From Ascidia mentula (taxonomy: Eukaryota; Chordata; Ascidiacea; Phlebobranchia; Ascidiidae), in assembly GCA_947561715.1 (NCBI GenBank), contig OX387198.1, positions 19,595,645-19,659,644 on the forward strand: 64,000 nt of DNA, written 5' to 3'. Made by a program: the position numbers and the translations under genes. Position 1 is the first letter of the stretch, and each line of letters starts with the position of its first letter. Of the stretch, positions 47,501-60,767 are shown piece by piece. A model generated the notes under the pieces. It was given only the letters and a program-made list of their open reading frames with translations. It did not search any database and was not told where the DNA came from.

Positions 47501-50500
47501 ATGCTTTGAATTGCGCATAAATGTCGTCAAAACAGACTAACAAACGTCTACGGCCATACCAGGTTGAAAGCACCCGATCTCGTTCGATCTCGGCAGTTAA
47601 GCAACCTCGGGCTTGGTTAGTACTTGGATGGGTGACCGCCTAGGAATACCAAGTGTTGTAGTCATTTTTCTGTTTATACAAAGTATGCTTTGAATTGCGC
47701 ATAAAGATCGTCATAACAGACTAACAAACGTCTACGTCCATACCAGGTTGAAAGCACCCGATCTCGTTCGATCTCGGCAGTTAAGCAACCTCGGGCTTGG
47801 TTAGTACTTGGATGGGTGACCGCCTAGGAATACCAAGTGTTGTAGTCATTTTTCTGTTTATACAAAGTATGCTTTTAATTGCGCATAAAGATCGTCATAA
47901 CAGACTAACAAACGTCTACGGCCATACCAGGTTGAAAGCACCCGATCTCGATCGATCTCGGCAGTTAAGCAACCTCGGGCTTGGTTAGTACTTGGATGGG
48001 TGACCGCCTAGGAATACCAAGTGTTGTAGTCATTTTTCTGTTTACCCAAAGTATGCTTTGAATTGAGCATAAATGTTGTCAAAACAGTCGAACAAACGTC
48101 TACGGCCAAACCAGGTTGAAAGCACCCGATCTCGTTCGATCTCGGCAGTTAAGCAACCTCGGGCTTGGTTAGTACTTGGATGGGTGACCGCCTAGGAATA
48201 CCAAGTGTTGTAGTCATTTTTCTGTTTATACAAAGTATGCTTTGAATTGCGCATAAAGATCGTCATAACAGACTAACAAACGTCTACGGCCATACCAGGT
48301 TGAAAGCACCCGATCTCGATCGATCTCGGCAGTTAAGCAACCTCGGGCTTGGTTAGTACTTGGATGGGTGACCGCCTAGGAATACCAAGTGCTGTAGTCA
48401 TTTTTCTGTTTACCCAAAGTATGCTTTGAATTGAGCATAAATGTTGTCAAAACAGTCGAACAAACATCTACGGCCAAACCAGGTTGAAAGCACCCGATCT
48501 CGTTCGATCTCGGCAGTTAAGCAACCTCGGGCTTGGTTAGTACTTGGATGGGTGACCGCCTAGGAATACCAAGTGTTGTGGTCATTTTTCTGTTTACCCA
48601 AAGATATGCTTTGAATTGCCCATGATTGTCGTCAAAACAGACTAACAAACGTCTACGGCCATACCAGGTTGAAAGCACCCGATCTCGTTCGATCTCGGCA
48701 GTTAAGCAACCTCGGGCTTGGTTAGTACTTGGATGGGTGACCGCCTAGGAATACCAAGTGTTGTAGTCATTTTTCTGTTTCCCCAAAGTATGCTTTGAAT
48801 TGCGCATAAATGTCGTCAAAACAGACTAACAAACGTCTACGGCCATACCAGGTTGAAAGCACCCGATCTCGTTCGATCTCGGCAGTTAAGCAACCTCGGG
48901 CTTGGTTAGTACTTGGATGGGTGACCGCCTAGGCATACCAAGTGTTGTAGTCATTTTTCTGTTTACCCAAAGTATGCTTTGAATTGCGCATAAATGTCGT
49001 CAAAACAGACTAACAAACGTCTACGGCCATACCAGGTTGAAAGCACCCGATCTCGTTCGATCTCGGCAGTTAAGCAACCTCGGGCTTGGTTAGTACTTGG
49101 ATGGGTGACCGTCTAGGAATACCAAGTGTTGTAGTCATTTTATTATTTGCACAAAGCATGCTTTGAATTGCCCATAAATGTCGTTAGAACAGACTAACAA
49201 ACGTCTACGGCCATACCAGGTTGAAAGCACACGATCACTTTCGATCTCGGCAGTTAAGCAACCTCGGGCTTGGTTCGTACTGGGATGGGTGACCGCCTAG
49301 GAATACCAAGTGTTGTAGTCATTTTACTATTTGCACAAAGTTATACTTTGAATTGCGCATAAATATCGTCAAAACAGACTAACAAACGTCTACGGCCATA
49401 CCAGGTTGAAAGCAACCGATCTCGTTCGATCTCGGCAGTTAAGCAACCTCGGGCTTGGTTAGTACTTGGATGGGTGACCGCCTAGGAATACCAAGTGCTG
49501 TAGTCATTTTTCTGTTTACCCAAACTATGCTTTGAATTGAGCATAAATGTCGTCAAAACAGTCTAACAAACGTCTACGGCCATACCAGGTTGAAAGCACC
49601 CGATCTCGTTCGATCTCGGCAGTTAAGCAACCTCGGGCTTGGTTAGTACTTGGATGGGTGACCGCCTAGGAATACCAAGTGTTGTAGTCATTTTTCTGTT
49701 TACCCAAAGTATGCTTTGAATTGCGCATAAATGTCGTCAAAACAGACTAACAAACGTCTACGGCCATACCAGGTTGAAAGCACCCGATCTCGTTCGATCT
49801 CGGCAGTTAAGCAACCTCGGGCTTGGTTAGTACTTGGATGGGTGACCGCCTAGGAATACCAAGTGTTGTAGTCATTTTTCTGTTTATGCAAAGTATGCTT
49901 TGAATTGCGCATAAAGATCGTCATAACAGACTAACAAACGTCTACGTCCATACCAGGTTGAAAGCACCCGATCTCGTTCGATCTCGGCAGTTAAGCAACC
50001 TCGGGCTTGGTTAGTACTTGGATGGGTGACCGCCTAGGAATACCAAGTGTTGTAGTCATTTTTCTGTTTATACAAAGTATGCTTTGAATTGCGCATAAAG
50101 ATCGTCATAACAGACTAACAAACGTCTACGGCCATACCAGGTTGAAAGCACCCGATCTCGATCGATCTCGGCAGTTAAGCAACCTCGGGCTTGGTTAGTA
50201 CTTGGATGGGTGACCGCCTAGGAATACCAAGTGCTGTAGTCATTTTTCTGTTTACCCAAAGTATGCTTTGAATTGAGCATAAATGTTGTCAAAACAGTCG
50301 AACAAACGTCTACGGCCAAACCAGGTTGAAAGCACCCGATCTCGTTCGATCTCGGCAGTTAAGCAACCTCGGGCTTGGTTAGTACTTGGATGGGTGACCG
50401 CCTAGGAATACCAAGTGTTGTAGTCATTTTTCTGTTTATACAAAGTATGCTTTGAATTGCGCATAAAGATCGTCATAACAGACTAACAAACGTCTACGGC

Positions 50501-51532
50501 CATACCAGGTTGAAAGCACCCGATCTCGATCGATCTCGGCAGTTAAGCAACCTCGGGCTTGGTTAGTACTTGGATGGGTGACCGCCTAGGAATACCAAGT
50601 GCTGTAGTCATTTTTCTGTTTACCCAAAGTATGCTTTGAATTGAGCATAAATGTTGTCAAAACAGTCGAACAAACGTCTACGGCCAAACCAGGTTGAAAG
50701 CACCCGATCTCGTTCGATCTCGGCAGTTAAGCAACCTCGGGCTTGGTTAGTACTTGGATGGGTGACCGCCTAGGAATACCAAGTGTTGTAGTCATTTTTC
50801 TGTTTACCCAAAGATATGCTTTGAATTGCCCATGATTGTCGTCAAAACAGACTAACAAACGTCTACGGCCATACCAGGTTGAAAGCACCCGATCTCGTTC
50901 GATCTCGGCAGTTAAGCAACCTCGGGCTTGGTTAGTACTTGGATGGGTGACCGCCTAGGAATACCAAGTGTTGTAGTCATTTTTCTGTTTCCCCAAAGTA
51001 TGCTTTGAATTGCGCATAAATGTCGTCAAAACAGACTAACAAACGTCTACGGCCATACCAGGTTGAAAGCACCCGATCTCGTTCGATCTCGGCAGTTAAG
51101 CAACCTCGGGCTTGGTTAGTACTTGGATGGGTGACCGCCTAGGCATACCAAGTGTTGTAGTCATTTTTCTGTTTACCCAAAGTATGCTTTGAATTGCGCA
51201 TAAATGTCGTCAAAACAGACTAACAAACGTCTACGGCCATACCAGGTTGAAAGCACCCGATCTCGTTCGATCTCGGCAGTTAAGCAACCTCGGGCTTGGT
51301 TAGTACTTGGATGGGTGACCGCCTAGGAATACCAAGTGTTGTAGTCATTTTATTATTTGCAGAAAGCATGCTTTGAATTGCCCATAAATGTCGTTAGAAC
51401 AGACTAACAAACGTCTACGGCCATACCAGGTTGAAAGCACCCGATCACGTTCGATCTCGGCAGTTAAGCAACCTCGGGCTTGGTTCGTACTGGGATGGGT
51501 GACCGCCTAGGAATACCAAGTGTTGTAGTCAT
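44600..51532 (+). rRNA. 5S rRNA genes, right array copies 74-111
   Basis: Starts: 31168+184j for j=73-81 (44600 to 46072), 31169+184j for j=82-85 (46257 to 46809), 31170+184j for j=86-94 (46994 to 48466), 31171+184j for j=95-98 (48651 to 49203), 31172+184j for j=99-106 (49388 to 50676), 31173+184j for j=107-110 (50861 to 51413). Many copies read gatctcgatcgatc (T39A). Copies starting with A are at 46072 and 48466. Confidence 0.96.
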
Positions 51533-51597
51533 TTTACTATTTGCACAAAGTTATACTTTGAATTGCGCATAAATATCGTCAAAACAGACTAACAAAC

Positions 51598-51717
51598 GTC
51601 TACGGCCATACCAGGTTGAAAGCACCCGATCTCGTTCGATCTCGGCAGTTAAGCAACCTCGTGCTTGGTTAGTATTTGGATGGGTGTCCTCTTTGGTATA
51701 CCAAGTGTTGTAGTCAT
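51598..51717 (+). pseudogene. Degenerate 5S rRNA copy
   Basis: Full length, but with clustered changes in the 3' half: ctcgtgcttgg, gtatttgg and, across box C and helix IV, gggtgtcctctttggtata. Box C is damaged, so TFIIIA binding is probably poor. The duplicate lies at 58762. Confidence 0.75.
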
Positions 51718-51781
51718 TTTTCTGTTTACCCAAAGTATGCTTTGAATTGCGCATAAATGTCGTCAAAACAGACTAACAAAC

Positions 51782-53373
51782 GTCTACGGCCATACCAGGT
51801 TGAAAGCACCCGATCTCGTTCGATCTCGGCAGTTAAGCAACCTCGGGCTTGGTTAGTACTTGGATGGGTGACCGCCTAGGAATACCAAGTGTTGTAGTCA
51901 TTTTTCTGTTTATACAAAGTATGCTTTGAATTGCGCATAAAGATCGTCATAACAGACTAACAAACGTCTACGGCCATACCAGGTTGAAAGCACCCGATCT
52001 CGTTCGATCTCGGCAGTTAAGCAACCTCGTGGTTGGTTAGTACTTGGATGGGTGACCGCCTAGGAATACCAAGTGTTGTGTTCATTTTACTATTTGCACA
52101 AAGTATGCTTTGAATTGCCCATGAATGTCGTCAAAACAGACTAACAAACGTCTACGGCCATACCAGGTTGAAAGCATCCGATCTCGTTCGATCTCGGCAG
52201 TTAAGCAACCTCGGGCTTGGTTAGTACTTGGATGGGTGACCGCCTAGGAATACCAAGTGTTGTATTCATTTTACTATTTGCACAAAGTATGCTTTGAATT
52301 GCCTATAAATGTCGTCAAAACAGACTAACAAACGTCTACGGCCATACCAGGTTGAAAGCACCCGATCTCGTTCGATCTCGGCAGTTAAGCAACCTAGGGC
52401 TTGGTTAGTACTTGGATGGGTGACCGCCTAGGAATACCAAGTGTTGTGGTCATTTTGCTATTTGCACAAAGTATGCTTTGAATTGCTCATAAATTTCGTC
52501 AAAACACACTAACAAACGTCTACGGCCATACCAGGTTGAAAGCACCCGATCTCGTTCGATCTCGGCAGTTAAGCAACCTCGGGCTTGGTTAGTACTTGGA
52601 TGGGTGACCGCCTAGGAATACCAAGTGTTGTTGTCATTTTTCTGTTTATACAAAGTATGCTTTGAATTGCGCATAAAGATCGTCATAACAGACTAACAAA
52701 CGTCTACGGCCATACCAGGTTGAAAGCACCCGATCTCGTTCGATCTCGGCAGTTAAGCAACCTAGGGCTTGGTTAGTACTTGGATGGGTGACCGCCTAGG
52801 AATACCAAGTGTTGTAGTCATTTTGCTATTTGCACAAAGTATGCTTTGAATTGCTCATAAATGTCGTCAAAACACACTAACAAACGTCTACGGCCATACC
52901 AGGTTGAAAGCACCCGATCTCGTTCGATCTCGGCAGTTAAGCAACCTCGGGCTTGGTTAGTACTTGGATGGGTGACCGCCTAGGAATACCAAGTGTTGTA
53001 GTCACTTTTCTATTGATACAAAGTATGCTTTGAATTGCGCATGAAGATCGTCATAACAGACTAACAATCGTCTACGGCCATACCAGGTTGAAAGCACCCG
53101 ATCTCGTTCGATCTCGGATGTTTAGCAACCTCGGGCTTGGTTAGTACTTGGATGGGTGACCTCCTAGGAATACCAAGTGTTGTAGTCATTTTTCTATTTA
53201 CCCAAAGTATGCTTTGAATTGCGCATTAATGTCGTCAAAACAGACTAACAAACGTCTACGGCCATACCAGGTTGAAAGCACCCGATCTCGTTCGATCTCG
53301 GCAGTTAAGCAACCTCGGGCTTGGTTAGTACTTGGATGGGTGACCGCCTAGGAATACCAAGTGTTGTAGTCAT
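51782..53373 (+). rRNA. 5S rRNA genes, right array copies 113-121
   Basis: Starts are at 31174+184j for j=112-120. This run repeats the variant order seen after 31187: G65T/C67G (51966), catccgatc, cctagggc (C63A). The copy near 53070 has cggatgtttagc in box A and gacctcctagg in box C. Confidence 0.96.
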
Positions 53374-53437
53374 TTTGCTATTTGCACAAAGTATGCTTTG
53401 AATTGCTCATAAATGTCGTTAAAACATACTAACAAAC

Positions 53438-53539
53438 GTCTACGGCCATGATCACGTTCGATCTCGGCAGTTAACCAACCTCGGGCTTGGTTAGTACTTG
53501 GATGGGTGACCGCCTAGGAATACCAAGTGCTGTAGTCAT
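53438..53539 (+). pseudogene. 5S rRNA copy with 18-nt deletion
   Basis: 102 nt long. The deletion removes about nt 14-31, including the 5' strand of helix II, and the sequence resumes as catgatcacgttc. It also reads ttaaccaacc in box A. The fold cannot form a normal helix II, so it is very likely a pseudogene. Confidence 0.88.
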
Positions 53540-53603
53540 TTTTCTGTTTACCCAAAGTATGCTTTGAATTGAGCATAAATGTTGTCAAAACAGTCGAACA
53601 AAC

Positions 53604-56600
53604 ATCTACGGCCAAACCAGGTTGAAAGCACCCGATCTCGTTCGATCTCGGCAGTTAAGCAACCTCGGGCTTGGTTAGTACTTGGATGGGTGACCGCCTA
53701 GGAATACCAAGTGTTGTGGTCATTTTTCTGTTTACCCAAAGATATGCTTTGAATTGCCCATGATTGTCGTCAAAACAGACTAACAAACGTCTACGGCCAT
53801 ACCAGGTTGAAAGCACCCGATCTCGTTCGATCTCGGCAGTTAAGCAACCTCGGGCTTGGTTAGTACTTGGATGGGTGACCGCCTAGGAATACCAAGTGTT
53901 GTAGTCATTTTTCTGTTTCCCCAAAGTATGCTTTGAATTGCGCATAAATGTCGTCAAAACAGACTAACAAACGTCTACGGCCATACCAGGTTGAAAGCAC
54001 CCGATCTCGTTCGATCTCGGCAGTTAAGCAACCTCGGGCTTGGTTAGTACTTGGATGGGTGACCGCCTAGGCATACCAAGTGTTGTAGTCATTTTTCTGT
54101 TTACCCAAAGTATGCTTTGAATTGCGCATAAATGTCGTCAAAACAGACTAACAAACGTCTACGGCCATACCAGGTTGAAAGCACCCGATCTCGTTCGATC
54201 TCGGCAGTTAAGCAACCTCGGGCTTGGTTAGTACTTGGATGGGTGACCGCCTAGGAATACCAAGTGTTGTAGTCATTTTATTATTTGCACAAAGCATGCT
54301 TTGAATTGCCCATAAATGTCGTTAGAACAGACTAACAAACGTCTACGGCCATACCAGGTTGAAAGCACACGATCACTTTCGATCTCGGCAGTTAAGCAAC
54401 CTCGGGCTTGGTTCGTACTGGGATGGGTGACCGCCTAGGAATACCAAGTGTTGTAGTCATTTTACTATTTGCACAAAGTTATACTTTGAATTGCGCATAA
54501 ATATCGTCAAAACAGACTAACAAACGTCTACGGCCATACCAGGTTGAAAGCAACCGATCTCGTTCGATCTCGGCAGTTAAGCAACCTCGGGCTTGGTTAG
54601 TACTTGGATGGGTGACCGCCTAGGAATACCAAGTGCTGTAGTCATTTTTCTGTTTACCCAAACTATGCTTTGAATTGAGCATAAATGTCGTCAAAACAGT
54701 CTAACAAACGTCTACGGCCATACCAGGTTGAAAGCACCCGATCTCGTTCGATCTCGGCAGTTAAGCAACCTCGGGCTTGGTTAGTACTTGGATGGGTGAC
54801 CGCCTAGGAATACCAAGTGTTGTAGTCATTTTTCTGTTTACCCAAAGTATGCTTTGAATTGCGCATAAATGTCGTCAAAACAGACTAACAAACGTCTACG
54901 GCCATACCAGGTTGAAAGCACCCGATCTCGTTCGATCTCGGCAGTTAAGCAACCTCGGGCTTGGTTAGTACTTGGATGGGTGACCGCCTAGGAATACCAA
55001 GTGTTGTAGTCATTTTTCTGTTTATACAAAGTATGCTTTGAATTGCGCATAAAGATCGTCATAACAGACTAACAAACGTCTACGTCCATACCAGGTTGAA
55101 AGCACCCGATCTCGATCGATCTCGGCAGTTAAGCAACCTCGGGCTTGGTTAGTACTTGGATGGGTGACCGCCTAGGAATACCAAGTGCTGTAGTCATTTT
55201 TCTGTTTACCCAAAGTATGCTTTGAATTGAGCATAAATGTTGTCAAAACAGTCGAACAAACGTCTACGGCCAAACCAGGTTGAAAGCACCCGATCTCGTT
55301 CGATCTCGGCAGTTAAGCAACCTCGGGCTTGGTTAGTACTTGGATGGGTGACCGCCTAGGAATACCAAGTGTTGTAGTCATTTTTCTGTTTATACAAAGT
55401 ATGCTTTGAATTGCGCATAAAGATCGTCATAACAGACTAACAAACGTCTACGGCCATACCAGGTTGAAAGCACCCGATCTCGATCGATCTCGGCAGTTAA
55501 GCAACCTCGGGCTTGGTTAGTACTTGGATGGGTGACCGCCTAGGAATACCAAGTGCTGTAGTCATTTTTCTGTTTACCCAAAGTATGCTTTGAATTGAGC
55601 ATAAATGTTGTCAAAACAGTCGAACAAACATCTACGGCCAAACCAGGTTGAAAGCACCCGATCTCGTTCGATCTCGGCAGTTAAGCAACCTCGGGCTTGG
55701 TTAGTACTTGGATGGGTGACCGCCTAGGAATACCAAGTGTTGTGGTCATTTTTCTGTTTACCCAAAGATATGCTTTGAATTGCCCATGATTGTCGTCAAA
55801 ACAGACTAACAAACGTCTACGGCCATACCAGGTTGAAAGCACCCGATCTCGTTCGATCTCGGCAGTTAAGCAACCTCGGGCTTGGTTAGTACTTGGATGG
55901 GTGACCGCCTAGGAATACCAAGTGTTGTAGTCATTTTTCTGTTTCCCCAAAGTATGCTTTGAATTGCGCATAAATGTCGTCAAAACAGACTAACAAACGT
56001 CTACGGCCATACCAGGTTGAAAGCACCCGATCTCGTTCGATCTCGGCAGTTAAGCAACCTCGGGCTTGGTTAGTACTTGGATGGGTGACCGCCTAGGCAT
56101 ACCAAGTGTTGTAGTCATTTTTCTGTTTACCCAAAGTATGCTTTGAATTGCGCATAAATGTCGTCAAAACAGACTAACAAACGTCTACGGCCATACCAGG
56201 TTGAAAGCACCCGATCTCGTTCGATCTCGGCAGTTAAGCAACCTCGGGCTTGGTTAGTACTTGGATGGGTGACCGCCTAGGAATACCAAGTGTTGTAGTC
56301 ATTTTATTATTTGCACAAAGCATGCTTTGAATTGCCCATAAATGTCGTTAGAACAGACTAACAAACGTCTACGGCCATACCAGGTTGAAAGCACACGATC
56401 ACTTTCGATCTCGGCAGTTAAGCAACCTCGGGCTTGGTTCGTACTGGGATGGGTGACCGCCTAGGAATACCAAGTGTTGTAGTCATTTTACTATTTGCAC
56501 AAAGTTATACTTTGAATTGCGCATAAATATCGTCAAAACAGACTAACAAACGTCTACGGCCATACCAGGTTGAAAGCAACCGATCTCGTTCGATCTCGGC

Positions 56601-58696
56601 AGTTAAGCAACCTCGGGCTTGGTTAGTACTTGGATGGGTGACCGCCTAGGAATACCAAGTGCTGTAGTCATTTTTCTGTTTACCCAAACTATGCTTTGAA
56701 TTGAGCATAAATGTCGTCAAAACAGTCTAACAAACGTCTACGGCCATACCAGGTTGAAAGCACCCGATCTCGTTCGATCTCGGCAGTTAAGCAACCTCGG
56801 GCTTGGTTAGTACTTGGATGGGTGACCGCCTAGGAATACCAAGTGTTGTAGTCATTTTTCTGTTTACCCAAAGTATGCTTTGAATTGCGCATAAATGTCG
56901 TCAAAACAGACTAACAAACGTCTACGGCCATACCAGGTTGAAAGCACCCGATCTCGTTCGATCTCGGCAGTTAAGCAACCTCGGGCTTGGTTAGTACTTG
57001 GATGGGTGACCGCCTAGGAATACCAAGTGTTGTAGTCATTTTTCTGTTTATACAAAGTATGCTTTGAATTGCGCATAAAGATCGTCATAACAGACTAACA
57101 AACGTCTACGTCCATACCAGGTTGAAAGCACCCGATCTCGTTCGATCTCGGCAGTTAAGCAACCTCAGGCTTGGTTAGTACTTGGATGGGTGACCGCCTA
57201 GGAATACCAAGTGTTGTAGTCATTTTTCTGTTTATACAAAGTATGCTTTGAATTGCGCATGAAGATCGTCATAACAGACTAACAAACGTCTACGGCCATA
57301 CCAGGTTGAAAGCACCCGATCTCGATCGATCTCGGCAGTTAAGCAACCTCGGGCTTGGTTAGTACTTGGATGGGTGACCGCCTAGGAATACCAAGTGCTG
57401 TAGTCATTTTTCTGTTTACCCAAAGTATGCTTTGAATTGAGCATAAATGTTGTCAAAACAGTCGAACAAACGTCTACGGCCAAACCAGGTTGAAAGCACC
57501 CGATCTCGTTCGATCTCGGCAGTTAAGCAACCTCGGGCTTGGTTAGTACTTGGATGGGTGACCGCCTAGGAATACCAAGTGTTGTAGTCATTTTTCTGTT
57601 TATACAAAGTATGCTTTGAATTGCGCATAAAGATCGTCATAACAGACTAACAAACGTCTACGGCCATACCAGGTTGAAAGCACCCGATCTCGATCGATCT
57701 CGGCAGTTAAGCAACCTCGGGCTTGGTTAGTACTTGGATGGGTGACCGCCTAGGAATACCAAGTGCTGTAGTCATTTTTCTGTTTACCCAAAGTATGCTT
57801 TGAATTGAGCATAAATGTTGTCAAAACAGTCGAACAAACGTCTACGGCCAAACCAGGTTGAAAGCACCCGATCTCGTTCGATCTCGGCAGTTAAGCAACC
57901 TCGGGCTTGGTTAGTACTTGGATGGGTGACCGCCTAGGAATACCAAGTGTTGTAGTCATTTTTCTGTTTACCCAAAGATATGCTTTGAATTGCCCATGAT
58001 TGTCGTCAAAACAGACTAACAAACGTCTACGGCCATACCAGGTTGAAAGCACCCGATCTCGTTCGATCTCGGCAGTTAAGCAACCTCGGGCTTGGTTAGT
58101 ACTTGGATGGGTGACCGCCTAGGAATACCAAGTGTTGTAGTCATTTTTCTGTTTCCCCAAAGTATGCTTTGAATTGCGCATAAATGTCGTCAAAACAGAC
58201 TAACAAACGTCTACGGCCATACCAGGTTGAAAGCACCCGATCTCGTTCGATCTCGGCAGTTAAGCAACCTCGGGCTTGGTTAGTACTTGGATGGGTGACC
58301 GCCTAGGCATACCAAGTGTTGTAGTCATTTTTCTGTTTACCCAAAGTATGCTTTGAATTGCGCATAAATGTCGTCAAAACAGACTAACAAACGTCTACGG
58401 CCATACCAGGTTGAAAGCACCCGATCTCGTTCGATCTCGGCAGTTAAGCAACCTCGGGCTTGGTTAGTACTTGGATGGGTGACCGCCTAGGAATACCAAG
58501 TGTTGTAGTCATTTTATTATTTGCAGAAAGCATGCTTTGAATTGCCCATAAATGTCGTTAGAACAGACTAACAAACGTCTACGGCCATACCAGGTTGAAA
58601 GCACCCGATCACGTTCGATCTCGGCAGTTAAGCAACCTCGGGCTTGGTTCGTACTGGGATGGGTGACCGCCTAGGAATACCAAGTGTTGTAGTCAT
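53604..58696 (+). rRNA. 5S rRNA genes, right array copies 123-150
   Basis: Starts: 53604, then 31157+184j for j=123-126 (53789 to 54341), 31158+184j for j=127-133 (54526 to 55630), 31159+184j for j=134-137 (55815 to 56367), 31160+184j for j=138-145 (56552 to 57840), 31161+184j for j=146-149 (58025 to 58577). Copies 53604 and 55630 begin with A. Copy 55078 is chimeric between two neighbour types. Confidence 0.96.
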
Positions 58697-58761
58697 TTTA
58701 CTATTTGCACAAAGTTATACTTTGAATTGCGCATAAATATCGTCAAAACAGACTAACAAAC

Positions 58762-58881
58762 GTCTACGGCCATACCAGGTTGAAAGCACCCGATCTCGTT
58801 CGATCTCGGCAGTTAAGCAACCTCGTGCTTGGTTAGTATTTGGATGGGTGTCCTCTTTGGTATACCAAGTGTTGTAGTCAT
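58762..58881 (+). pseudogene. Degenerate 5S rRNA copy (duplicate)
   Basis: Same clustered box C changes as the copy at 51598, 7,164 bp away; no new difference seen. Confidence 0.75.
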
Positions 58882-58945
58882 TTTTCTGTTTACCCAAAGT
58901 ATGCTTTGAATTGCGCATAAATGTCGTCAAAACAGACTAACAAAC

Positions 58946-60537
58946 GTCTACGGCCATACCAGGTTGAAAGCACCCGATCTCGTTCGATCTCGGCAGTTAA
59001 GCAACCTCGGGCTTGGTTAGTACTTGGATGGGTGACCGCCTAGGAATACCAAGTGTTGTAGTCATTTTTCTGTTTATACAAAGTATGCTTTGAATTGCGC
59101 ATAAAGATCGTCATAACAGACTAACAAACGTCTACGGCCATACCAGGTTGAAAGCACCCGATCTCGTTCGATCTCGGCAGTTAAGCAACCTCGTGGTTGG
59201 TTAGTACTTGGATGGGTGACCGCCTAGGAATACCAAGTGTTGTGTTCATTTTACTATTTGCACAAAGTATGCTTTGAATTGCCCATGAATGTCGTCAAAA
59301 CAGACTAACAAACGTCTACGGCCATACCAGGTTGAAAGCATCCGATCTCGTTCGATCTCGGCAGTTAAGCAACCTCGGGCTTGGTTAGTACTTGGATGGG
59401 TGACCGCCTAGGAATACCAAGTGTTGTATTCATTTTACTATTTGCACAAAGTATGCTTTGAATTGCCTATAAATGTCGTCAAAACAGACTAACAAACGTC
59501 TACGGCCATACCAGGTTGAAAGCACCCGATCTCGTTCGATCTCGGCAGTTAAGCAACCTAGGGCTTGGTTAGTACTTGGATGGGTGACCGCCTAGGAATA
59601 CCAAGTGTTGTGGTCATTTTGCTATTTGCACAAAGTATGCTTTGAATTGCTCATAAATTTCGTCAAAACACACTAACAAACGTCTACGGCCATACCAGGT
59701 TGAAAGCACCCGATCTCGTTCGATCTCGGCAGTTAAGCAACCTCGGGCTTGGTTAGTACTTGGATGGGTGACCGCCTAGGAATACCAAGTGTTGTAGTCA
59801 TTTTTCTGTTTATACAAAGTATGCTTTGAATTGCGCATAAAGATCGTCATAACAGACTAACAAACGTCTACGGCCATACCAGGTTGAAAGCACCCGATCT
59901 CGTTCGATCTCGGCAGTTAAGCAACCTAGGGCTTGGTTAGTACTTGGATGGGTGACCGCCTAGGAATACCAAGTGTTGTAGTCATTTTGCTATTTGCACA
60001 AAGTATGCTTTGAATTGCTCATAAATGTCGTCAAAACACACTAACAAACGTCTACGGCCATACCAGGTTGAAAGCACCCGATCTCGTTCGATCTCGGCAG
60101 TTAAGCAACCTCGGGCTTGGTTAGTACTTGGATGGGTGACCGCCTAGGAATACCAAGTGTTGTAGTCACTTTTCTATTGATACAAAGTATGCTTTGAATT
60201 GCGCATGAAGATCGTCATAACAGACTAACAATCGTCTACGGCCATACCAGGTTGAAAGCACCCGATCTCGTTCGATCTCGGATGTTTAGCAACCTCGGGC
60301 TTGGTTAGTACTTGGATGGGTGACCTCCTAGGAATACCAAGTGTTGTAGTCATTTTTCTATTTACCCAAAGTATGCTTTGAATTGCGCATTAATGTCGTC
60401 AAAACAGACTAACAAACGTCTACGGCCATACCAGGTTGAAAGCACCCGATCTCGTTCGATCTCGGCAGTTAAGCAACCTCGGGCTTGGTTAGTACTTGGA
60501 TGGGTGACCGCCTAGGAATACCAAGTGTTGTAGTCAT
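58946..60537 (+). rRNA. 5S rRNA genes, right array copies 152-160
   Basis: Starts are at 31162+184j for j=151-159. It repeats the run at 51782-53373, including the G65T/C67G copy (59130), two C63A copies and the cggatgtttagc copy. Confidence 0.96.
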
Positions 60538-60601
60538 TTTGCTATTTGCACAAAGTATGCTTTGAATTGCTCATAAATGTCGTTAAAACATACTAACAAA
60601 C

Positions 60602-60703
60602 GTCTACGGCCATGATCACGTTCGATCTCGGCAGTTAACCAACCTCGGGCTTGGTTAGTACTTGGGTGGGTGACCGCCTAGGAATACCAAGTGTTGTATT
60701 CAT
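60602..60703 (+). pseudogene. 5S rRNA copy with 18-nt deletion (duplicate 2)
   Basis: Same deletion as at 53438, with one further change (tacttgggtggg in box C). Confidence 0.88.
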
Positions 60704-60767
60704 TTTACTATTTGCACAAAGTATGCTTTGAATTGGCCATAAATGTCGTTAAAACAGACTAACAAAC

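Larger units (their letters stand above)
47930..60692 (+). repeat. 7,164-bp duplication of 39 units (second copy partial)
   Basis: The segment at about 47,930-53,528 recurs at about 55,094-60,692, every marker exactly 7,164 bp away: the degenerate gene (51598 and 58762), the 18-nt deletion gene (53438 and 60602), the cacacgatcactttc gene and the gene beginning with A. A few private changes exist, such as tgtttatgc near 49,888 and cctcaggc near 57,166. The copies diverge abruptly at about 53,529 and 60,693. Confidence 0.82.

Noticed and set aside
51551..51766. 71-codon minus-strand ORF, repeated at 58715, and a relative at 63074
   Set aside because: Antisense to 5S units; duplication copies it with the block. 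No coding evidence.
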